Source of the DNA: Haloferax litoreum
GTDB lineage: Archaea > Halobacteriota > Halobacteria > Halobacteriales > Haloferacaceae
Direction: 5' to 3'
DNA length: 64,000 bases
Assembly (NCBI RefSeq): GCF_009674605.1
Contig: NZ_WKJO01000001.1
Location: forward strand, 1,178,001 to 1,242,000
The position numbers and the translations under genes are program-made. The stretch's first letter is position 1. The number at the start of each line of letters is the position of its first letter. The notes beneath the pieces are model-generated. The model did no database searches, was not told the DNA's origin, and saw nothing but the letters and a program-made list of their open reading frames with translations. Positions 1-8,374 of this stretch are shown piece by piece.

Positions 1-317
1 TTGAGGTTCGGAAGTTCCGGTGCCTCGATTTCCGTCTGACAGGAGTCGCCGGACGATGCCTTGATGGCGGCGTCGACGATGGCGTGCCCCAGTTGGTCTT
101 TGCCGCGATACGCCCCTGCACAGCCCCGAAGTCGACCACGCCCACGTGTCGACTTGATACGCACGAACGCCCCCGTTCGTGCGTAGAAGGCATCTCGCAT
201 GCTGCCCGGTTGTTCCCGTTGCCCGTGAAGAACGTACGATTCGACCGATTCCCGCGCCAGTTCGACCGCCCGCGCCCCATCCTCGTAGGTGAGGTGTACG
301 GTCTGCGCCTCGGACAT
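1..317 (-). CDS. AMMECR1-domain protein (3' part off the left edge)
   Basis: Partial gene. It starts at ATG 317 and runs off the left edge, leaving about 105 N-terminal residues. The visible protein begins MSEAQTVHLTYEDGARAVEL and carries the family signature LRGCAG at residues 63-68, inside RGRLRGCAGAYRG, typical of the AMMECR1 / TIGR00296 family. Members are conserved in archaea and eukaryotes; their biochemical role is not settled. It is transcribed away from the RNase P RNA gene, with which it shares a 150-bp intergenic region. I see no clear TATA box at the usual leaderless distance. The family call is firm for the visible part; nothing can be said about the C-terminus. Confidence 0.85.
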   Translation of the reverse strand, partial: MSEAQTVHLTYEDGARAVELARESVESYVLHGQREQPGSMRDAFYARTGAFVRIKSTRGRGRLRGCAGAYRGKDQLGHAIVDAAIKASSGDSCQTEIEAPELPNL

Positions 318-437
318 ATTACTATTCAAGGCCTGTGGTGACTTCAACGCTTCCCTCGAATGTTAATCGATTGTTAGGTGGGTTAATGTCCACATAAGTA
401 CCCATATACGGGTCGTTCGACCGGACCAATCGAACCG

Positions 438-443
438 CTTATC
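438..443 (+). promoter_or_regulatory. TATA box of the RNase P RNA gene
   Basis: CTTATC lies 24-29 bp upstream of the predicted first base of the RNase P RNA (467), which is the archaeal TATA position. The preceding CGAAC could serve as the BRE. The call rests on spacing and sequence only. Confidence 0.5.
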
Positions 444-466
444 CGACGGACGCGGCTACAATACCT

Positions 467-883
467 CGGCAGAGAGAGCCCAGTTCCCGTGCCCACTTCG
501 GGCATGAGGAAAGTCCCCCCACCGTCTGGACAGGTGACCGGGCGCAAGCCCGGAGTCGGAGACGGCTGGCTCTGGAACAGAAACGACACCCCTCGACCCG
601 ACCGATGATGCGCGCGCGGCGGCCACCGGTCGCCGGCGGTGCGTCCGAGGTAACTCGGTCGCACGCGAACCGACCCGTGAGGGAAGGGAGATAACCCGCG
701 AAGGGAAGACGGTCGAGAATGGATGGAACGGTGAATCCTCACCGGTGCAAGTCCGCGCCGTGAAGGTAGTCCGGACGGCACGCTCGGGTTCACCCGACGT
801 GCCCTCGGGTTTCGACCCGAGAAGGACGCGGACGCTTAGCCGAATGCTGGGACGAACAGAAGGGGGCTTACTCCTCTCAGCCG
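467..883 (+). ncRNA. rnpB: RNase P RNA, archaeal type A
   Basis: This is the catalytic RNA of ribonuclease P, which removes 5' leaders from pre-tRNAs. The universally conserved 5' block GAGGAAAGTC is at 505-514, and the 3' block ACAGAAGGGGGCTTA at 857-871. The ends were set by the P1 helix: CGGC-AGAGAG at 467-476 pairs with CTCTC-AGCCG at 875-883. About 417 nt is within the usual range for haloarchaeal type A molecules. A TATA-like box sits at -27. No protein-coding frame here is convincing. End positions could be off by a few bases. Confidence 0.95.
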
Positions 884-968
884 ATTTCGACCAGTGAGCG
901 ACTGCGCTGTCTCGTCACCCGTCTGACGAGGACAAACCTTCTTGCCATCTCCCCGCCCCTGTTCGCGT

Positions 969-2141
969 ATGCGTGGTCTCCCGATTTTTGTCGTCCTCCT
1001 CGTGGCTCTTGCCGGGTGTACGGCACCGGTATCGCTAGACGGTGATTCGCCGACAACCGTCACTCCGACAGCGACGTCGACGCCGACGCCGGCGACACCA
1101 GTCTCGACCACCGATTCGACGGAGACCACACCAACGCCATCGACGACGGCCGAGACGACGACATCAGTATCCACCACGTCACCGCCAGCGACAGAGACGA
1201 CAGCGCCACAGACCACGACGGCGGAACCTGAGGTAGTAACGACGTACCCGCCCGCGTCGGGATATGGTCCGTGGGGGTCTGACCCGGTTATCATCGAGGT
1301 ACGTGCGCCGAACGACGGGCGAGATTACGAGACACTGGTCCGAGAGGCGACAGTGTTCTGGGAGCGAAACGACGCGCGGTACCTCGGCTACGAAGTCGAA
1401 TACGCGGTGTCGTCCGACGTTCGAAATCCCGACATCATCCTCCAGTTTTCGGACACTATCCCCGAGTGTAGTGGACAGGCCGACGCCGTCGGGTGTGCTC
1501 CCTACATAACCGATGCCAGCCAAATCGACCGCCCGGAGACGGTCTACGTCAAGACGGGATTCGGTGACGATTCGACGGTCGAAATCGTCGAACACGAGTT
1601 GGGCCACACGCTCGGCCTCGCCCACGGCGACGAACCGGCCGACCTGATGAACGCGACGGGCATCCTCTTCACGCTCCCCCGGACGGACGCGACCGAGAAG
1701 GCGTTCCCGTGGGACGACCCGGAGTTCACCGTCTACGTGAACGAATCCAACGCCAAAGACCCCGACGGAGCACGCGAGCAGGTCGGACACGCCTTCGACT
1801 ACTACGCTGCGGGTGCACCGGGAATGCCCGACAACCTCTCCTTCACCTACGTCGACGACCCCAAGGCCGCGGACGCACACATCTCGTTTTCCGACACCTC
1901 TCCGTGTGGGGCGGGGGCCGCTTCGTGTGCTGCCGTCACCGGATACGACCCCGACGGCGACGGCGCACTCGAGACCTACGACAGTTTCCGAATCGTCCTC
2001 GTGGACCTCGATACCGAGGCAGTCGGATGGCACGTCGGATACTGGACGGCCCACTACCTCGGTGCAGAAGACGACGCCGACAAACCTGACCCCTTCCAGA
2101 ACGCCACGTACACCGAGCGTCGCAGTGAGTGGTGGGCCTAA
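969..2141 (+). CDS. Secreted lipoprotein metalloprotease with metzincin zinc site
   Basis: Predicted secreted zinc protease of 390 aa. The start at ATG 969 gives a lipoprotein signal, MRGLPIFVVLLVALAGCTAP, with lipobox LAGC cleaved before Cys17. A roughly 75-residue Thr/Ser/Pro-rich linker follows, as in many haloarchaeal surface lipoproteins. The catalytic motif HELGHTLGLAH is at residues 209-219 (zinc ligands H209, H213, H219; catalytic E210), with a candidate Met-turn at M227. This is the metzincin HExxHxxGxxH pattern, closest to matrixin-like enzymes. A second copy-like stretch after residue 250 (FTVYVN..., then DDPKAADAHISFSD) suggests an extra beta domain. Target proteins are unknown. 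It stands alone between rnpB and a membrane protein gene. Confidence 0.8.
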   Translation: MRGLPIFVVLLVALAGCTAPVSLDGDSPTTVTPTATSTPTPATPVSTTDSTETTPTPSTTAETTTSVSTTSPPATETTAPQTTTAEPEVVTTYPPASGYGPWGSDPVIIEVRAPNDGRDYETLVREATVFWERNDARYLGYEVEYAVSSDVRNPDIILQFSDTIPECSGQADAVGCAPYITDASQIDRPETVYVKTGFGDDSTVEIVEHELGHTLGLAHGDEPADLMNATGILFTLPRTDATEKAFPWDDPEFTVYVNESNAKDPDGAREQVGHAFDYYAAGAPGMPDNLSFTYVDDPKAADAHISFSDTSPCGAGAASCAAVTGYDPDGDGALETYDSFRIVLVDLDTEAVGWHVGYWTAHYLGAEDDADKPDPFQNATYTERRSEWWA

Positions 2142-2206
2142 GTCGAGCGGATAGTCGCTCGCGACGCGACGTGAATTGAAGTATTATCGAGACGAACGTC
2201 GGTGAT

Positions 2207-3085
2207 GTGTCTCCCTCTGCGTCACGGTCGCCGCCGCCGACAGTCGTCTCGTGGTCGCGTCGCGACCAGCGCCGACTTGCCGATAGCCTCCGGTATGGCG
2301 CGACTGGTCTCGTCGGGGGAACGATTCTCGTCGCCCTCACTCTGGTCGCCGTCGCTGCCGCCGGTGCGGTCCGAACGGGGGAGTACAGACTCGTCGCGTT
2401 CGTGGTTCTGGCGCTCGTCTTGGGTGGGCCGTTCTCGCTCGTCGTCCTCGCGGTAGTCGCGTCACGAAGTCGACTACGAGACCTGTTTCCGGGCCTCGAC
2501 GCGCTTCGACTCGGACCACTCGTCCTCGCAAGTGTCGTCGGTGCTGCTGCGGTGTTCGTCGCGTTCCGGTACCCACCGGTGTTGTTCGGGTACCTCGTCG
2601 CCGGTTTGCTCGCCGCCGTCGTCGTCTCGGCCCGGAACGCGTCCGGAACCATCGACGTCGAGACGGGGACGCTCGTCGTCCCGACGGGTACCGGCGAAGA
2701 ACGGGTGTTCGACTTGTCGGGCCTCCGCTCTGTCACTAGACACCGAGTCGGCGGTGTCGTCGTATTTCGTCTCCGATTCGTCGGAACCAGAGGGTTGTCT
2801 GGCCCATCGTTCGTGTCGGTTCCCGCGGAGCGTGCCGAGGACGTCCGGGCGGCGTTCGAGGCCATCTCCAACCGGACGAGCGACGCGTCGGGCGTCTCCT
2901 CGGCCGCATCGGCCGTTCTCGCTGTCTTCGGTGTCGGGACACTCGCGCTGGCGGTCGGTTCGTTCGTCCTGTTCTCTCGTGGATACTCCGCCGCCGGGCG
3001 AACGGCCCTCGGAGTCTACGTCCCGTCGTTTCTGGCCTTCTTCGGTGTCTTGTTCCTCTTCGTCGCCGTCCGGTCACGTCGGTGA
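2207..3085 (+). CDS. Haloarchaeal membrane protein with PH-like middle domain
   Basis: Unrecognised membrane protein of 292 aa. Hydrophobic segments lie near residues 35-55, 60-85, 95-112 and 118-138. A soluble stretch with PH-domain-like character follows (residues about 145-225, starting SGTIDVETGTLVVPTG), and two more hydrophobic segments end the protein (about 235-255 and 265-285). I chose GTG 2207 because a TATA-like GTATTATCG at 2181-2189 then sits at leaderless distance. ATG alternatives lie in other frames. Bacterial PH-domain membrane proteins have a similar layout, but no function can be assigned. It is not in an obvious operon. Confidence 0.7.
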   Translation: MSPSASRSPPPTVVSWSRRDQRRLADSLRYGATGLVGGTILVALTLVAVAAAGAVRTGEYRLVAFVVLALVLGGPFSLVVLAVVASRSRLRDLFPGLDALRLGPLVLASVVGAAAVFVAFRYPPVLFGYLVAGLLAAVVVSARNASGTIDVETGTLVVPTGTGEERVFDLSGLRSVTRHRVGGVVVFRLRFVGTRGLSGPSFVSVPAERAEDVRAAFEAISNRTSDASGVSSAASAVLAVFGVGTLALAVGSFVLFSRGYSAAGRTALGVYVPSFLAFFGVLFLFVAVRSRR

Positions 3086-3141
3086 GTCCCTCCGGGTGAT
3101 GTGGCCGAGCCATTCTTTGTCACAGGCCACATAGAGCGAGT

Positions 3142-3453
3142 GTGATTCCCACCGATAGGCATGACAACCAACACTCCTCGTTCGACGAGGAATCGTTCCG
3201 TGAGGCTCTCGCGGAGTTCGGGGGCACCGACGCGGAGCGCCGGGTCGTCGCACGCCAAGCCCGCGACCTCGCCGACTCGGGGCAAGCCGAAGCAGACCGT
3301 GGTGCGGCACTCACGTCCGACGAAATCATCCGAAACCTTCGCGACGCGCCCGAAGGAAGTCCGGCGACGCGCTGGAACTGGTGGCTCGGTGCACTCGAAG
3401 CAGCCTACGGGAGTTATCGAGAGTTCCAAGTTCGGCGTATTCCCAAGGCCTGA
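3142..3453 (+). CDS. Small haloarchaeal protein of unknown function
   Basis: A 103-aa acidic protein with a mostly helical N-terminal half and a conserved-looking C-terminus, ATRWNWWLGALEAAYGSYREF. The start is GTG 3142; there is no in-frame ATG near it. The frame was preferred over the overlapping +1 frame because it shows the acidic composition of halophilic proteins, while the alternative is Arg/Ser-rich. I recognise no domain. The following 200 bp up to the reductase gene holds no other gene. Confidence 0.65.
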   Translation: MIPTDRHDNQHSSFDEESFREALAEFGGTDAERRVVARQARDLADSGQAEADRGAALTSDEIIRNLRDAPEGSPATRWNWWLGALEAAYGSYREFQVRRIPKA

Positions 3454-3657
3454 CTCCACGTCCTCGCCCACATCGATTCCTGTTCTGTATTCCCACGGTC
3501 GAACTCACGGACACCACACAATTCTGTCGTCACGTGGAGGACGAACGCCAACATATTCACCACTGGGTGAGCGTTCAAAACCAAAGCAGATTACACGCTC
3601 GTTTCAGAAAGAGTGTGTAGCGCGTACGAACAACCTACCGGTGATGCCTACTCTACA

Positions 3658-4890
3658 ATGACAGACAACTATGACGTGATTATTGCAGGTGCGGGCCCTG
3701 CGGGTGGACAGGCGGCACGAGACCTCGCCTCGCGCGGGTACGACGTGTGCGTCCTCGAGACCGAATCCCGAGACGAATTCCCCTCGCGGAGTAACAAGTC
3801 CACTGCAGGGACGTTCCCCTCGACGATGGCCTCTTTCAACATCCCGGACGACGTCGTCATGCACTTCACCGACGACGTAATCTTGGAGTCTCCGAACCAC
3901 CACTACCGCCGACACCAACCCGGCGCAGTCCTCGAGTTCGCCGACTTCAAGAACTGGTTGGTCGAGGAGTCCGAAGCAGACGGTGCCGAGTACCGCTTCG
4001 ACGCTCGGGTCTCCAAACCGATTATGGAGGGTGGCGAAATCGTCGGCGTCCGATACAACGGAGACGAAGAAGTCTACGGTGACATCGTCATCGACGCGAC
4101 TGGCCCGAGCGCACCGTTGGCGAAGGCGCTCGACGTCTGTAACCTGCGACGGGAGAAACAAGCAATCGGTATCGAATACGAGTTCGAAGGGATGAACCTC
4201 GACCCCGATGGGTACGCAGACCTCACGGACACGATGATGCTCCGTCTCGACCACGACATGGCTCCGGGTGGCTACTCGTGGATTTTCCACACCGGCGAGG
4301 ACACCGCGAAGGTTGGCGTCTGTTACATCCAGAACGACGGGCACCGAACCAACGCCAAGTCTGGATTCACCATCGACGACTACCTCCAGTACTGGGTCGA
4401 CACCGACCCCCGATTCGAGGGCGCCGAGCGCATCGCGGGCAAACAGCACCGCGGGTCCGCACACATCCAACTCCCCGACCGGATGAGCACGGACAACTTC
4501 ATGGCTATCGGCGACACCGTCCCGACGGTCGACCCACTCTGGGGCGAGGGCATCGACAAGTGCATGCGCTCCGGTCGTGCCGCCGCCGTGACCGCCGACC
4601 GCACACTCATGCACACCAACCGCGACACGTCCGCGTCGGAACTCGCCATCTACGACCAACTGTGGCGCGAGCGTGTGGCACCGAAGGTGAAAAACCGACT
4701 GTTCATGACGGAGATGCTCTATCGCGCGTCCAACGAACGCTACGACGCACTACTGAAAGACCTCCACCGCTTCTCCGAAGAAGAGTTAGACGCCGCAAAC
4801 GGCGGCAACCCACTCGCGATGTTCCGGATGCTGAAGCTCGAAGACCTCTCTATCCTCGCTTCGACGGCGAGAGACTGGTTCTCGAACTAA
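3658..4890 (+). CDS. Geranylgeranyl-reductase-family flavoprotein
   Basis: FAD-dependent oxidoreductase of 410 aa, related to digeranylgeranylglycerophospholipid reductase, which saturates the isoprenoid chains of archaeal lipids. The start at ATG 3658 puts the Rossmann FAD motif GAGPAGG at residues 11-17, followed by a typical acidic strand end (VCVLE). The family motif PGGYSWIFH (YxWxF) lies in the substrate domain near residue 200, and the second FAD contact, AIGDTVPTVDPLWGEGI, is near 280. The ligand could be another polyprenyl compound such as menaquinone, since haloarchaea carry several paralogues. It is a single gene with no partner in the same direction. Confidence 0.85.
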   Translation: MTDNYDVIIAGAGPAGGQAARDLASRGYDVCVLETESRDEFPSRSNKSTAGTFPSTMASFNIPDDVVMHFTDDVILESPNHHYRRHQPGAVLEFADFKNWLVEESEADGAEYRFDARVSKPIMEGGEIVGVRYNGDEEVYGDIVIDATGPSAPLAKALDVCNLRREKQAIGIEYEFEGMNLDPDGYADLTDTMMLRLDHDMAPGGYSWIFHTGEDTAKVGVCYIQNDGHRTNAKSGFTIDDYLQYWVDTDPRFEGAERIAGKQHRGSAHIQLPDRMSTDNFMAIGDTVPTVDPLWGEGIDKCMRSGRAAAVTADRTLMHTNRDTSASELAIYDQLWRERVAPKVKNRLFMTEMLYRASNERYDALLKDLHRFSEEELDAANGGNPLAMFRMLKLEDLSILASTARDWFSN

Positions 4891-4980
4891 TCTGACTACA
4901 CCTCACGCCTGGCCGCAGGCGTAGACGTCTCGTCCGACGCTCTCTTCTCGCCAACACTGTTGACTCCGGTTCTTCGTCGG

Positions 4981-5277
4981 TCACTCGCGTCCGTCGAGCA
5001 CTGCGAGTGCATCGTCGAGGGCGGCACGTGCCGCGGCGACGTGTTCGTCAGCCTCGTCGTCTTCGGTCGCTTCGACGTTCGACAACAGGTGTTCGACGTG
5101 ACCGAGGCGGGTTCGAACGACGTCGTCCGGGGGGAGTGGACCGACGGTCAGGTCACCGGTGACGGCCTCCGCTTCGCCAAGCCACCTGCTCGCATCTTCT
5201 CGAACGGGACGCGTCGCCGTCGCGGCGAGGTGGTCGTGGAGCGTCGTCACCAGCGAGTCGAGAGTGCCGTCGACCAT
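4981..5277 (-). CDS. Small acidic helical protein, haloarchaeal
   Basis: A 98-aa, strongly acidic, all-helical protein starting MVDGTLDSLVTTLHDHLA. It converges with the reductase gene and is divergent from the nuclease gene (94 bp between starts). No domain recognised. Composition and position support a real gene; no function can be offered. Confidence 0.65.
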   Translation of the reverse strand: MVDGTLDSLVTTLHDHLAATATRPVREDASRWLGEAEAVTGDLTVGPLPPDDVVRTRLGHVEHLLSNVEATEDDEADEHVAAARAALDDALAVLDGRE

Positions 5278-5371
5278 ACGCTACGAGAGGCCCTCGACGG
5301 AGAAAAACGTCAGTTCTCACCCGCCGACCGGACCGACGGGCAAAAGCCCCTCCAGTCGGTACGGGCCACCA

Positions 5372-6604
5372 ATGCAACTTCAGTTCCTCGGCGGGGCCGG
5401 GGAAGTCGGTCGCAGCGCGATTCTCGTCAACGACTCGCTGCTACTCGACTACGGGATGATGACTGGGAACCCACCGCAGTTCCCCGTCGGGTCTGTCGAC
5501 CCGGACGCCATCGTCGTCTCTCACGGCCACCTCGACCACGTCGGGACGGTCCCTGCGCTCCTCTCCGGTTCCGAGTGGCCGGCAGTCCACTGGACGCCGC
5601 CAACGTACGAACTCGCGCTCACGCTCGCGCGCGACACGCTCAAACTCCACGGCGGGACCTACGATTGCCCCTTCACCGAGACCCACATCCGCCGGATGAC
5701 ACAGCAGTCCGAACCCCACGACTACGGTGAGACGTTCGAGGCCGCCGGGCACGAGGTCACGTTCTACAACGCGGGGCACATCCCCGGAAGCGCCCACGTC
5801 CTCGTCGACGATGGGGAGACGCGCTTGCTCTACACCGCGGACTTCCACACCGACGACCAGCGTCTCGTCTCGGGAACGACCGACCGCCCGGACGCGGACG
5901 TGGTCGTCTGCGAGTCCACCTACTCGGACGTCGAACACGAAGACCGGGCGAGCGTCGAAGAACGGTTCGTCGAGTCGGTTCGGACGACCATCTGGCAGGG
6001 CGGCACCGTCGTCGTCCCGGCGTTCGCTATCGGTCGGACACAGGAGATACTGATGGTCCTCGACGCCCACGACATCGACTGCTACGTGGATGGGATGGGG
6101 ACACAGGTGCTGAAGATGCTCCGCAATCATCCGGACTACGTCCGCGACCCGACTGCGCTCAAGCGGGCGAAGTCGAACGCGCGAATCGTCTCGGGGCGTG
6201 ACGGCCAGCGTCGCCGTATCGCGCGACAGAATTCGGTCATCGTCACGACGAGTGGGATGCTCTCTGGCGGGCCGGCGATGACGTACATCCCGGAGATTCG
6301 CCAGGACCCGACGAACAAAATCTGTCTCACCGGGTATCAGGTCGAAGGGACACCCGGCCGCGAACTCGTCGAACGTGGCAGATGCGAACTCAACGGCGGC
6401 GTGGTTCCCGTCGCCGCCCGCGCCGAGATGTACGACTTCTCTGCCCACGCGGACAAACACGGCCTCCGCGAGTTTCTCGCCGACTACCGTGAGACGCCCG
6501 TCTTCGTCAACCACGGCGACCGCTGTGCAGCGTTCGCCGAAGAACTCCAGACTGATGGATTCGAGGCAGTCGCTCCCGACGTCGGCGCTGTCGTCGAAGT
6601 CTAG
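5372..6604 (+). CDS. Beta-CASP metallo-beta-lactamase nuclease, aCPSF2-like
   Basis: Predicted RNA nuclease of the CPSF/beta-CASP family, 410 aa. The start at ATG 5372 begins directly with the fold (MQLQFLGGAGEVGRSAILV). Metal motifs are visible: HGHLDH at residues 51-56, HIPGSAH near 137, TADFHTD near 158, and the beta-CASP motifs CESTYSD, TSGML and SAHADKHGL towards the C-terminus. The length and the absence of N-terminal KH domains fit the shorter archaeal group (aCPSF2) rather than aCPSF1, which terminates transcription. A role in RNA maturation or turnover is inferred from the family. Distinguishing it from archaeal RNase J needs a phylogeny. Confidence 0.85.
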   Translation: MQLQFLGGAGEVGRSAILVNDSLLLDYGMMTGNPPQFPVGSVDPDAIVVSHGHLDHVGTVPALLSGSEWPAVHWTPPTYELALTLARDTLKLHGGTYDCPFTETHIRRMTQQSEPHDYGETFEAAGHEVTFYNAGHIPGSAHVLVDDGETRLLYTADFHTDDQRLVSGTTDRPDADVVVCESTYSDVEHEDRASVEERFVESVRTTIWQGGTVVVPAFAIGRTQEILMVLDAHDIDCYVDGMGTQVLKMLRNHPDYVRDPTALKRAKSNARIVSGRDGQRRRIARQNSVIVTTSGMLSGGPAMTYIPEIRQDPTNKICLTGYQVEGTPGRELVERGRCELNGGVVPVAARAEMYDFSAHADKHGLREFLADYRETPVFVNHGDRCAAFAEELQTDGFEAVAPDVGAVVEV

Positions 6605-6610
6605 CTCGTC

Positions 6611-6621
6611 TGAAAAATCGG
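6611..6621 (-). terminator. U-tract after the candidate iron-regulated mini-ORF
   Basis: On the minus strand the sequence reads CCCGATTTTTCAG just after the stop codon of the 6629-6766 ORF. A run of five T is enough for an archaeal terminator. On the plus strand it could also serve the convergent nuclease gene. Confidence 0.35.
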
Positions 6622-6628
6622 GACTCGG

Positions 6629-6766
6629 TTACGCAGGCTCGTCGTCTGACTCATCTCGAATCGACCGACTCGCAGCGACACACGCCGAGACGCGGAGCCG
6701 GGTTCGTTGCGGCCGGAAACGCTTGAATACGCTGAGTGGACCACCTGATGACGAGTTCGAAGCCAT
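6629..6766 (-). CDS. Candidate iron-regulated mini-ORF (45 aa) or sRNA
   Basis: A 45-codon reading frame, starting MASNSSSGGPLSVFKRF and ending SDDEPA. It is unusual for this genome in being Ser/Arg-rich with an acidic tail. I list it for its promoter: the palindrome TTTAGG-N4-CCTAAA ends 4 bp upstream of the ATG, and an AT-rich TATA-like ATTATTT (minus strand, 6784-6790) overlaps its upstream end. A T5 tract follows the stop. Promoter, operator, short unit and terminator together suggest an iron-responsive transcript of about 150 nt. Whether the product is the peptide or the RNA cannot be decided from sequence. Confidence 0.4.
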   Translation of the reverse strand: MASNSSSGGPLSVFKRFRPQRTRLRVSACVAASRSIRDESDDEPA

Positions 6767-6769
6767 ACT

Positions 6770-6785
6770 TTTAGGTTGGCCTAAA
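6770..6785 (-). promoter_or_regulatory. DtxR/Idr-type iron box
   Basis: TTTAGGTTGGCCTAAA has arms TTTAGG and CCTAAA around four bases. DtxR/IdeR/SirR-family repressors bind TTAGG...CCTAA palindromes, and haloarchaea carry such regulators (Idr1/Idr2, SirR). The site overlaps the predicted promoter of the minus-strand mini-ORF. No iron-transport gene is next to it. Confidence 0.6.
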
Positions 6786-6859
6786 TAATGATAGTCGTTT
6801 CGGTCAGCAGTCGTCGGAGCGTGACGCGTCTCGTGAACGCCGAGAGTGACGCTCGTCTG

Positions 6860-6897
6860 TCTTCTTTTCTTCTCTTTTCTTCTCTTCTCCCCTCTCC
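6860..6897 (+). repeat. 38-nt pure pyrimidine tract
   Basis: An uninterrupted C/T run containing two tandem copies of CTTTTCTTCT. Such homopyrimidine tracts can adopt triplex (H-DNA) structures at high supercoiling. It lies in the 470-bp gap between the nuclease gene and the TSP3-repeat protease gene, upstream of both the mini-ORF promoter and the protease promoter. No gene overlaps it. Confidence 0.6.
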
Positions 6898-6960
6898 ATT
6901 CCGTGCGGACAAACCGCTTGAACCCCCGTCTCACGCCACCTAGGCTGTGTCTAATGGTGT

Positions 6961-6979
6961 CATAGATTCTATAACTATG
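6961..6979 (+). promoter_or_regulatory. TATA box inside a small palindrome
   Basis: CATAG and CTATG flank an AT core with TCTATAAC (6968-6975). This resembles a TATA box embedded in an operator. It is about 100 bp upstream of the protease start at 7074, which would give a 5' leader of roughly 75 nt. Confidence 0.35.
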
Positions 6980-7073
6980 GCGGTTCCTCGCCTCTATCCT
7001 GTCGTTCAGACGAGAACTTCGGTCTCGTTCTCGTGCGATAGCCCGCTTGACCGCCCCTGCTCCCCGTCACTCG

Positions 7074-8363
7074 ATGGTTCCCATTCGCCTCGTCGTCGTC
7101 GTCGCACTCCTCAGTCTTCCAGTGACGGCCGGTGCGGCGGTTTCGTTTTACCCTGCTGCCGTGGTTTCGTCGTTCGACGCCAACACCGGTGACGTCCCAG
7201 TGGTGGTGGACCTCTCCAGCGAGGCAGAGCGAACGCCCATCGAAACACTCGACGACGCCGAGTCGTACGTGACAGTGCCCAGTACCGCCAGTGTGGGTAC
7301 GTCAACGCTAGTCCCCGAACCGACGTGGACGGACACCGACGCCGACGGCCTCACCGACCGTCTGGAAGTGTCGCTCGGAACGGACTCGACCGCCGCAGAC
7401 ACCGATTCCGACGGTCTGGACGACTGGACCGAGGTACTCAGACACGACACTGACCCACTTGACGCCGATTCGGACGGCGATTCTTTCTTCGACGGTACCG
7501 AACACCGACTCGGCCTCGACCCGACTGTCCCAGAGCGTCCATCCACGCTCGACACGGACGGAGACGGCCTCCCAGACGATATCGAACGGCGCATCGGGAC
7601 CAACCGTACCGTCGCCGACACTGACGGAGATGGCCTCAGCGACGGGGCGGAAGTGTACGGCGCGCCGCGACAGTTCCCTGACGCTGACCCACTCCACAAG
7701 GACCTCTACTTCGAAGTCGACGCGTACCACACGGTCACGGTGAATCAGACGGCACTCGACCGAACTGCGGCATTCTTTGCGTCGGCACCGGTGGACAACC
7801 CCGACGGGACAACCGGCTTTGCGGTTCACTTCGTCGTCGACGAGACAGACCTCACGACGCCTCCGGCGGCGAACGTGCGTGACAACGGCGCAGTCACTGC
7901 GCACTTCGACGGGGCGGCGCGCGGGTACCTGTACATCTACCTCGCCGAAACCGTCTCCATCGGTGACCGTGGCGTCCGCGCCTCCGCTAACTACGGTCGC
8001 ATCGCCATGGCGGGAGACGACCAGACTGACCGACTGTACGTCCACGAGATTGGTCACCTACTTGGCGTCCACGGGAGCGACGGCCCCGGCGTGGACTCCT
8101 ACGAGGCGTCGGTCGACGAGTATCCGAGCATCATGTCCTACGAGTACCTCAACTCGAACCGAAAACTCCGGATGGCGGCGGGAGACGAATCGCCGAAGTC
8201 GAACGACGACTGGGACGACATTAGTCGGCGATTCGCCCGGTGGATAGACACCGCTGGCCTCGACTCGGAACCCGTCGCGAATCGACAGACTGCGTCGGAT
8301 ACGGCTCCACCCTCGCAGGCAACCGACCGCCACACCCGCGAGCAGCACGCTCGATTCCGCTGA
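7074..8363 (+). CDS. Secreted calcium-repeat metalloprotease
   Basis: Predicted secreted zinc protease of 429 aa. The start at ATG 7074 gives a Sec signal peptide, MVPIRLVVVVALLSLPVTAGA. Five thrombospondin type 3-like calcium repeats of the form D-x-D-x-DGL-x-D occupy residues about 87-190 (DTDADGLTD, DTDSDGLDD, DADSDGDSF, DTDGDGLPD, DTDGDGLSD). The catalytic motif HEIGHLLGVHG is at residues 324-334, followed by a Met-turn SIMSYEY, as in pappalysin-like metzincins. It resembles secreted haloarchaeal proteins that need calcium for folding. It is convergent with the SHOCT gene and has no operon partner. The real substrate is unknown. Confidence 0.8.
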   Translation: MVPIRLVVVVALLSLPVTAGAAVSFYPAAVVSSFDANTGDVPVVVDLSSEAERTPIETLDDAESYVTVPSTASVGTSTLVPEPTWTDTDADGLTDRLEVSLGTDSTAADTDSDGLDDWTEVLRHDTDPLDADSDGDSFFDGTEHRLGLDPTVPERPSTLDTDGDGLPDDIERRIGTNRTVADTDGDGLSDGAEVYGAPRQFPDADPLHKDLYFEVDAYHTVTVNQTALDRTAAFFASAPVDNPDGTTGFAVHFVVDETDLTTPPAANVRDNGAVTAHFDGAARGYLYIYLAETVSIGDRGVRASANYGRIAMAGDDQTDRLYVHEIGHLLGVHGSDGPGVDSYEASVDEYPSIMSYEYLNSNRKLRMAAGDESPKSNDDWDDISRRFARWIDTAGLDSEPVANRQTASDTAPPSQATDRHTREQHARFR

Positions 8364-8374
8364 TTTTCAGGTCG

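Noticed and set aside
6788-6943. Plus-strand ATG frame after the iron box.
   Set aside because: It translates the pyrimidine tract into Ser/Phe/Leu runs and shows no halophile-like composition.
6947-7192. Plus-strand frame starting near the TATA palindrome.
   Set aside because: Ser/Arg-rich and out of frame with the secreted protease. The protease signal peptide starts at ATG 7074.
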